From a virus: 27,531 nt of DNA. The stretch covers positions 1 to 27,531 of IMG/VR virus record IMGVR_UViG_3300047546_000353, one strand, 5' to 3'. The notes under the pieces were generated by a model, which worked only from the letters and a program-made list of their open reading frames with translations, ran no database searches and was not told where the DNA came from. Below, one piece after another: positions 21,901-27,531 of the stretch (the first letter of the stretch is position 1; each line of letters starts with the position of its first letter). The position numbers were made by a program, and so were the translations under genes.

Positions 21901-24737
21901 TCTCTGAATGGAGACATAAGCTGCATAAGTCTTTCATAAAGATCGGCTAGTTCTTCTTGGGTATCAGTATCTTTAGGGAGAGATTTTGTTAACTCTTTTA
22001 GTTCATCGAGAATCTCTTTTTGTTTTTCAAAGTAGGAATCTTTTATTTTAAATCTACTATTATTATATATCCATTTTGTTCTTAGACGATTGAATGCAGG
22101 AGATCCTCTTTCATATTCCCGATCTATTAAAAATTGTTCGTGGGCAGCTAAAGCATTCGTAAATAAATTTGGTATAAGTTCTTCTCTATATAAGTCTTTA
22201 GATGCATTTCTAAATTCTCTAAGACGCTCTGCGATCTTTATACCTTCTTCATCCTTCAAACTACCGCTTGGTAAATAATTGGAGAACAACTGTCTATATT
22301 CCCTCCATAATCCTTCTAACTCTTCGCTAGCATCTAATCTTTCATTTAAAGATTGGACATTCATACCCGATGTTAGATTCTGTATTTTTGCCAATATATC
22401 AGCTCGCATTGCTTCAGCCTTAGCTCCGATTATATCATTCGGTCCTTTCCTAAATACATTATAGCGATTGTAATATTCTGGAGTATACTTATCGTGGAAG
22501 TACTTTCTTCTTTCTTCTTGAAGTTTAAGCTTAAGTTCTAAAAGTTTAGTAGTATCTCCCGTTTGTGCTGCTACTAATTGTTCAGCTGTTATTTCATTTT
22601 GCATTTTACCTAATGCATAACGATAACCTCTCCAAGGATTTATTAAGGTATGAACTAGCTTATCTTCATACTCTCCTGTTTCAGCATTCTTTCCCCCCTT
22701 AGAATCTAAGAATGTAACACGTCTACCAAATTCTGCGGGGTTAGCTTGGTTATATCCTGCAGCCTCTAATAAAGGTTTTACCTCAGCTAAAAACTTATTA
22801 CCTCTTACTTGTGAATTAGTAAAGACTTCTGTCATTCTATTTTTAACAAAGGTCGCAAATCCAAATACTATAGGATCCTGGTTATAGATATATCCTTCTA
22901 GAAAAGAATTAAGGGCGTGTGCATCTCCTAATTCACCAGTCATAAGATATTCTATTTTCTCTTCTGATAAGTAGGCGCCTTCTTTATAGCTTATGAGTTT
23001 TAATCTATCATATACTTCTTTTTCTGATGCTGTTAAGTTTTCTCCGGCGTCAACTCTACTCTTAAGTGATAAGAACTTGGATAGGGCTTCGCCTGATAAC
23101 CCCCAATAATCTTTTTGTCTTAACTCTATTATGGCTGGAGGAGCATTTCTTTTTTTAAGATCCTCCATCATACCTTTAAATTTATCATCGATCTGTTGCT
23201 GCATAGGCGCAAGAGTCTCTTTAATAATAGAGGATGTGCCTGCAAAATATATTTTACTGGTATGATTCCTAGAGGTTTTAATTTCCGTGGCAATAGATCC
23301 GATTAACTCATAAATAGGGTTATCGCTATCTATATTACCTAGGGCGGCGTCATCATCTAGCTTCTTTTGCAAGTCGCCTAAGAAGTTTTCCCAGTAGCTA
23401 ATAACATTATTATAATAGAATACTGTTGCTACATTCTGCTTTGAATCAGGATCTTTTACTAATTTAAGTAAGGCATCGTTTAATCTCCTTACCATATACT
23501 TAGTTCTAATTAAACTATTTACAAATGCTTCAGTGTGCTTTCGTGCAAACTCCGCATCTCTATATAGTTTACTCATCTCGTTCTCATAAACAGATCTTAT
23601 ATCTTGATAAGGCGCAAGGTTTTTAAATATTTCAGATAAGTCAGGTCTTTGAAAAGCATCCTTTAATATCTCCGACATCCCATCGTAATCCTTATTCTTT
23701 TCAAGTAGGGCTATCTGCTTCTTAACCATTTCAAAAAATAAGTTTGTACTTTGCTGAAGCTGATTAGAAGATAAGTTCTTCATTGCTGATACATACTTAT
23801 TTACATCTTCCATATAGAGAACGACGTCCTCGTTTGTAACAGCTGATAAGTCTATATCAAACTGTTCTAGTACAAGCATGTTACCTAATTCTTCTATTGT
23901 GGTATCTGCTTTTAAGTTCTCTACTTTTATTTTTTCTTTTGTTTCACCAAATACTTTTCTTATTATTTGCTTTATTGCATATAATAAATCTGATATAAAC
24001 TTACTAAATGCTGATTTAGGATCTTCTTCCGCAGCATTTGCTAATGATCTAACTAAAGCTTCCTCTAATATAGTAGGATCATCCTCCGCCAAATTAGAAT
24101 AGCTATCTCTAGATTGTGCTACCAGTTCCTGACCCCTAGCAGTAGATCTAAGTTTCTCAACAAGATTATTAAATAATGCAGGGTTGCTCATTCTTATAGC
24201 CCTAATAAGAGGGTGAGCAAATTCGTGTAGTACTGTTTTCTCTGTAACTAAATTAGGAATAAGATATACCTTTCCATTATAGAAGAATCCCGGCTGACCT
24301 TTCCAACTATCTATGTTTTTGGTAAGACGTATAGCTTCATCCTCCGTAATAAATTCATACGGAACATTTAAATTACTGCTAAGTTTCTCTGCTAAAAGAT
24401 TTACAGTAGCTGATGCCTTGAGCAAATTTTGTGACTCGGTATCCAGCTTAATGGAATTCATTAATACTTTATACTCTGGAAAAGCATTCATTACGTCAGC
24501 AAATCCATGAAGTCTGTCAGTCATTACGGGTTGTCTACCTTCTGTATTCCAGACATTTAAGTCTTCCAGCATTCCCCTAAACTGTTCTTTAGTTGGAACA
24601 ATAGGATCCTGACCTAACTGTAAGTTGTTATTAAACATCATAAAAGCTCTAAGAGCATATGTCGATGCCATATGCCCTAGGCCAATACTCTTACCATATT
24701 CTGTTAGTTCGTCTAAGTTAGGAGCGGGACAAATCAT
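18999..24737 (-). CDS. Giant 1912-residue polyvalent-type protein with zincin domain
   Basis: Very large late protein. Near the N-terminus, residues 150-176 (FFYNGKVYLIPN, then LHEFAHPLI) form the classic zincin motif HEFAH (171-175), with E225/E226 downstream as a possible third ligand. This fits the metallopeptidase domain found in phage polyvalent proteins. The middle (about 290-1100) is long, charged and helical with probable coiled coils and repeated Lys/Glu runs. A hydrophobic segment (about 1728-1748, YVVAFSMAISFIFGF) lies near the end, before a Trp/Tyr-rich C-terminal region. The size and late position suggest a virion-packaged protein injected with the DNA, possibly self-processing. 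Only the zincin motif is directly supported. The ATG lies 2 nt after the helicase stop. Confidence 0.68.
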   Translation of the reverse strand: MICPAPNLDELTEYGKSIGLGHMASTYALRAFMMFNNNLQLGQDPIVPTKEQFRGMLEDLNVWNTEGRQPVMTDRLHGFADVMNAFPEYKVLMNSIKLDTESQNLLKASATVNLLAEKLSSNLNVPYEFITEDEAIRLTKNIDSWKGQPGFFYNGKVYLIPNLVTEKTVLHEFAHPLIRAIRMSNPALFNNLVEKLRSTARGQELVAQSRDSYSNLAEDDPTILEEALVRSLANAAEEDPKSAFSKFISDLLYAIKQIIRKVFGETKEKIKVENLKADTTIEELGNMLVLEQFDIDLSAVTNEDVVLYMEDVNKYVSAMKNLSSNQLQQSTNLFFEMVKKQIALLEKNKDYDGMSEILKDAFQRPDLSEIFKNLAPYQDIRSVYENEMSKLYRDAEFARKHTEAFVNSLIRTKYMVRRLNDALLKLVKDPDSKQNVATVFYYNNVISYWENFLGDLQKKLDDDAALGNIDSDNPIYELIGSIATEIKTSRNHTSKIYFAGTSSIIKETLAPMQQQIDDKFKGMMEDLKKRNAPPAIIELRQKDYWGLSGEALSKFLSLKSRVDAGENLTASEKEVYDRLKLISYKEGAYLSEEKIEYLMTGELGDAHALNSFLEGYIYNQDPIVFGFATFVKNRMTEVFTNSQVRGNKFLAEVKPLLEAAGYNQANPAEFGRRVTFLDSKGGKNAETGEYEDKLVHTLINPWRGYRYALGKMQNEITAEQLVAAQTGDTTKLLELKLKLQEERRKYFHDKYTPEYYNRYNVFRKGPNDIIGAKAEAMRADILAKIQNLTSGMNVQSLNERLDASEELEGLWREYRQLFSNYLPSGSLKDEEGIKIAERLREFRNASKDLYREELIPNLFTNALAAHEQFLIDREYERGSPAFNRLRTKWIYNNSRFKIKDSYFEKQKEILDELKELTKSLPKDTDTQEELADLYERLMQLMSPFRDEDMQPEATAMDVKNIAEIKRVQQMIETTKKGIAKASGLTALEHDELTIYFQKLKNGEDLSTEERLKLNDLLFKKEKEGLPEKTKKRIYELYADLAELQESVPTDYYIDIINNYMYLVDLEALQERMGFKDVDKTNAKFLLDERFLDFLDEQSPEFAEWFRNNHTMQTAVDRNGEEYIKIERVKAWSVTRPRSSEYLELFSFTNSQGETEVISGIPTMNYYDRVVKDEYVTKVVTLEEAIEMGDVKLANVDSKGDFLPRLDVPDSPYINEKYFEVEKNKDLHRALVALMKWQLDFQKDSPNTSKLFLDIPRYMRSNYEARLSMFSAEGKMENPISSWWKRFRALFVGSADDFDRGYGLSDQQTMVKGDLFDDQFAGVPITGLSDIEYDNVSLNLTESMLRYMISAEKQRVLIQMNPMARALQTVLSDPDNTVRQIKGLTKDMLSGANLVNAFEQRAAKRTKKGEKSIRQKAIDNFVEREFEGKLQKGALGADSDNIWIHKLADNIMKASAFGYFAMDIPSAIKNSFGLRIQSLIEAAGGKYFNHQSYTQGVAFSNKATWEVSLELYKFGPKSLNTQMIELFDPYQGRFEEKFIEHGSRSLTKDALGGLSWMTSFRKWTELNSTLSIFGAMMYHEKSVEQTIDGVTRKISYMDAWEMKDGQIKLKEGVNKDWDVNGVKFKAFKNKVHGVTNNLAGSFAKFEYAEADRYVAFRFAIAFKRWFLRMFLNRWQHRGSLRDPRYRFDAAVGDTAMGYHIESIRAFGRMIKTRGEYANFLSDDEKAAMLKTIMDVAYVVAFSMAISFIFGFDEDDEDKFAKLRSKSGPLPIFGVAEGQGEFKLGGWMSNHLLYLTMQLKNESVQWLPIPGYGADNYIDLLSMESVSMTNTWDNYKKIIAFSALHAGHSLFGTDHSKAYFDQDEGPYVWMQKEGDTWYEGSKVLTYFGRSLGLSGKTVSPDMAVINWVKGQNWR
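24655..24675 (-). other. Start-proximal inverted repeat in the giant gene
   Basis: GCATAT (24655-24660) and ATATGC (24670-24675), perfect arms with a 9-nt loop, lie 63-83 nt after the minus start at 24737. A smaller GCTC-TAA-GAGC hairpin lies at 24646-24656. Confidence 0.35.
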
Positions 24738-24739
24738 TT

Positions 24740-27531
24740 TTATTTACTTTTAAAATTACATTTTCTTTGTTCTATAATATCCTCATCGGTAATAGCATTA
24801 CCTTTCTGAACTAACATTCTACCTTCCTTAAACGATAAGTAATGAGGATTTATATAACCAAATTTACGATATAATTGCTCTGATAGGTACAAGAAAGTTT
24901 GTTTAGCTATAACAGGTAATGTTGGTTTTTGCACGGTTGGTTGATTTTCTACATAACCAATCATGTACTGACCAAATCCGTATTCGTCTATAACTAAGAA
25001 TTTCTTTTCTCCTGGAGCAGCAAGCTGATTTTCAATAGCATTAAGAGATGCATCTATAATACGTTTATTGTCATCAAGTGTTGCATCAGTCATTGCGCTA
25101 AGTTTATTATGCTTATCAGATCCAATTTTTGTAGGGGCTGGGCCGTGTTTAGTTGTTACACCTGCTGCATTATTACCTAGCAATCTCCATATACTGTTTG
25201 ATCCAATAGGGTTACCATTACCATCGTAGTCGTTAAACATAACAAGAGCATTAGGGTAATCTGCTATGAACTCTTTTACTGTAGCTTCCGTAAGAATACC
25301 TTTCATAGGAACAGTTATAGCTTTAGTAACAAGTTTACCATCCACCATATACTTTGATTTTTCTATATCAAGATTATAGCTGAAGGTTCTAATACCCGTA
25401 CTAGGATCCTCCATGATTTTTATCTTTTTATATGTACTGATATTTAATGGATATTTATAAGTTACTGGTCCAACCGCTGCTGAGAATGCTTTAGTAAAAC
25501 TATCGTTCCATTCTATATCCGTAGGTAAGCTAGCAGCATCTCCTTTATTAACTCGAGCATAGGCAATATTTGTAGCGCGAGATAATCCCACATACGTTAA
25601 CTGATTCTTCTGCTCTATGTCTGTCATTTGACTTAGAGATGTAAGATCTACAAATATATTAGTATACGTTGCTCCTTGAGATTTATGAATAGTATGAGCA
25701 TAACCATAGTCTACACCCTTCTTAATTTTTGTTTTATCATTCTTTTCAACCGCCTTAGTACTAAGAAATGAATTTGTAAATCCGTTAAAGTTTTTATATA
25801 CTCCTGTTTTTTTAGCTTGCTGATCTAATGCATCTGCCTGCTCTGCCAATCTGTCTAAACTTTCTTGACTTGTATTTGGATCTAGAACAAATATTGAAAT
25901 AGGAGAGGCTGATGAATCAAATAGATCTTGAATTAAAAGTCTATATCCTGCTACTGTAACTGGAGTATTTAATTTCTTATCTGTAAACATAGCATCTTCT
26001 AAGTATCTTTTTCCAATTTCTGTAGAAGGTACAAACTCACTTGCTATGATAACATAGTCTACAGAGTTTTTGAAAAGGTAATCTCCTGAAAGATACTGAG
26101 CATTCTGATAAGACATTAATACCTCACCTTCTCTAAACTCCCCAGTTAAGCCAAGACTTTTTCTAATGTTTTTATTATAATCAGTTACTTTATCATTAGA
26201 GTAGGTTACTATTCTTGCAAAGTTTCTATTAGTAGCAAAGTTATCCGATCTGAAAGCCTTAGCTGCCGCAGATAAGAAAGCCTCTTCACTATCTACAAAA
26301 CCTATACCCTCGTTACCATTTATTACAGAATCAGTAGAGAATTGTCTAGTAGGTGATTTAATATTACTTCTAATAGCATCTAATATTGGACCTAAAGGAT
26401 TGTCACCTGTCTGACGTTCTACAGTAGTAAGCTCATATGAGTTAGAGATATCTGTAAATACTTTAGATGTATGCTTTTGTTTTACAGGCTTAATCTGAGC
26501 AGGGTCTCCAATAAATATAATTTTTAGATCAGCTCTACTGTTAACTTCATCTTCTATAAAAGAATATAAAGAATCTGAAATAAAAGAAGACTCATCAATA
26601 ATAATAACATTAGCAGCACTGCTCTTTTCCCCAGTTCTAAGGAAGTTTAGTTCACTTAGGTCTAACTCTTCTAGGGGTTTAGGACTAGGTCTTAATCCTA
26701 GCAGCTTATGTAAAGTACTTGTTTGTGTTTCAGTAGCTCTAGCAAGTACACTTTTTGCTTTATGTGTAGTTGCAGTAAGGCCTGTTCTAATATTTCTAAG
26801 TAATAAGTACTTCAGTAAAATCTTAGTTATACTTGTTTTACCTGTACCAGCATATCCTTTTAAGGAGAACATCTTTTGATCTAGGTCTTTCGGATTGGCT
26901 TCTATAAAGTCAACCATTTGCTGTAAAGCAATTAGCTGCTCAGCATTAGGCGTAAATCCAATATTTAATGTATTAAGATTTATGCTTATTACTTTACCGT
27001 CTGGTCCATTTAGTTTTACAACTCTACTAGAATCTGCATCATCTCCTATTTCTTCTTGAGAAGAGAATGGATCTGGCGGAACAATACTCGGATCTAGATT
27101 AATTATTCTATTTCTAGTATCTTGTGTTAGCTCTAAATTTTTTACGGAGCTATTAGCCCAATTCTTAAGTTTGTTCTTAAACTTATTAGACTTATTATAT
27201 TGACTCTTAACAAACTGTAAAGTATAATCAGCAAGTACAGACGACTGTTCATCTAGCGAAGATTTTACAAAATCATTATAGGGTTTTGATATAAGAGGTA
27301 GATATGATTCAAAAGGTATTGCTCTAATCAAACTGTATGTACTCTTAGCATCAGAACCAGATTGTAATATTGCAAATAAAGGTAAGATCTGGAATAACTC
27401 AGATATCTTCTGATTGTCGGCATCGTCTTCTACTTTCTTAACAGAAGGGTTTGCCAATTCTGTAAAGTTTATAACATATTGGTTATAGTCATCTTTAGTC
27501 AGTAGGGTGTTACTAAACTTAAGGTTTGTAA
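24740..27531 (-). CDS. RecD-like SF1 helicase in a large protein, partial at the right edge
   Basis: The visible part holds a complete superfamily 1 helicase core. Counting from the TTG at 27457, motifs are a Q-like segment FTPNAEQLIAL (168-178), Walker A GYAGTGKTS (201-209), TATTHKAK (228-235), Walker B IIIDESSF (285-292), motif III FIGDPAQIKPV (315-325), ELTTVERQ (342-349), and the later AHTIHKSQGAT and YVGLSRAT of motifs V and VI. This matches RecD/TraI-type AAA_30 helicases. The TTG is not a real start: the frame stays open to the window edge without a stop or ATG, so the true protein exceeds 929 residues. Some 250 residues of unknown sequence follow the helicase. Its place with lysis genes rather than the replication operon is unusual. 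Confidence 0.82.
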   Translation of the reverse strand, partial: TNLKFSNTLLTKDDYNQYVINFTELANPSVKKVEDDADNQKISELFQILPLFAILQSGSDAKSTYSLIRAIPFESYLPLISKPYNDFVKSSLDEQSSVLADYTLQFVKSQYNKSNKFKNKLKNWANSSVKNLELTQDTRNRIINLDPSIVPPDPFSSQEEIGDDADSSRVVKLNGPDGKVISINLNTLNIGFTPNAEQLIALQQMVDFIEANPKDLDQKMFSLKGYAGTGKTSITKILLKYLLLRNIRTGLTATTHKAKSVLARATETQTSTLHKLLGLRPSPKPLEELDLSELNFLRTGEKSSAANVIIIDESSFISDSLYSFIEDEVNSRADLKIIFIGDPAQIKPVKQKHTSKVFTDISNSYELTTVERQTGDNPLGPILDAIRSNIKSPTRQFSTDSVINGNEGIGFVDSEEAFLSAAAKAFRSDNFATNRNFARIVTYSNDKVTDYNKNIRKSLGLTGEFREGEVLMSYQNAQYLSGDYLFKNSVDYVIIASEFVPSTEIGKRYLEDAMFTDKKLNTPVTVAGYRLLIQDLFDSSASPISIFVLDPNTSQESLDRLAEQADALDQQAKKTGVYKNFNGFTNSFLSTKAVEKNDKTKIKKGVDYGYAHTIHKSQGATYTNIFVDLTSLSQMTDIEQKNQLTYVGLSRATNIAYARVNKGDAASLPTDIEWNDSFTKAFSAAVGPVTYKYPLNISTYKKIKIMEDPSTGIRTFSYNLDIEKSKYMVDGKLVTKAITVPMKGILTEATVKEFIADYPNALVMFNDYDGNGNPIGSNSIWRLLGNNAAGVTTKHGPAPTKIGSDKHNKLSAMTDATLDDNKRIIDASLNAIENQLAAPGEKKFLVIDEYGFGQYMIGYVENQPTVQKPTLPVIAKQTFLYLSEQLYRKFGYINPHYLSFKEGRMLVQKGNAITDEDIIEQRKCNFKSK

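Noticed and set aside
27455-27457. TTG at 27457 as the start of the helicase protein
   Set aside because: The frame continues upstream to the window edge without a stop, so this is an internal Leu codon of a longer protein.
1-27531. Stop-codon reassignment as known in some crAss-like phages
   Set aside because: TAA, TAG and TGA all end genes at sensible places, and no gene needs an in-frame stop to be read through.
1-27531. tRNA genes, CRISPR arrays, insertion sequences, integrase or attachment sites
   Set aside because: I saw no cloverleaf-like sequence, no regularly spaced repeats, no transposase and no integrase; gene-free stretches are all shorter than about 110 nt.

Overview
This is an AT-rich, gene-dense stretch of a lytic-type, tailed-phage-like genome, probably infecting a member of the Bacteroidota. 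I base the host on A/T-rich leaders without Shine-Dalgarno sequences ahead of the starts, two candidate promoters resembling the TTTG/TAnnTTTG type of that phylum, and several small basic proteins that remind me of crAss-like phages. No capsid, portal or terminase gene lies in the window, so the phage family stays open. The standard genetic code works throughout.

The layout is two convergent blocks. The plus-strand block (107-16672) is an early replication and takeover operon: a short DnaB-type helicase, a Sak4-like RecA-fold ATPase, a probable SSB, a DnaG-type primase, a GIY-YIG-like nuclease, a PD-(D/E)XK nuclease and a family B DNA polymerase, ending with a DUF932-like protein and two MazG-fold-like nucleotide enzymes. 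Set inside it (4659-10925) is an unusual run of eight genes: DUF6878-like, DUF6915-like, two unknown, a metallopeptidase/VWA protein, a MoxR-type AAA+ ATPase and two diverged tandem paralogs. The AAA+/VWA pair recalls protein-remodelling or metal-insertion systems such as RavA-ViaA or NorQ-NorD. It is the best candidate for an undescribed multi-gene system here.

The minus-strand block (27531 down to 16669) looks late. It holds a large RecD-like SF1 helicase protein running off the right edge, a 1912-residue protein with an HEFAH zincin motif, a lysis cassette (YkuD-like cell-wall enzyme, holin-like protein, spanin-like coiled-coil proteins) and four tiny proteins of 47, 120, 48 and 39 residues. 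Three of these four fell below the usual ORF size cut-off. The two blocks meet with overlapping stop codons at 16669-16672.

The most surprising pattern is at RNA level. Almost every gene on both strands has an inverted repeat inside its coding sequence roughly 20-85 nt after the start codon, many of them long or GC-rich. In addition, two G5A/TC5 terminator-like hairpins sit directly ahead of the primase and polymerase start codons. Both observations were made by eye and need a shuffled-sequence test.
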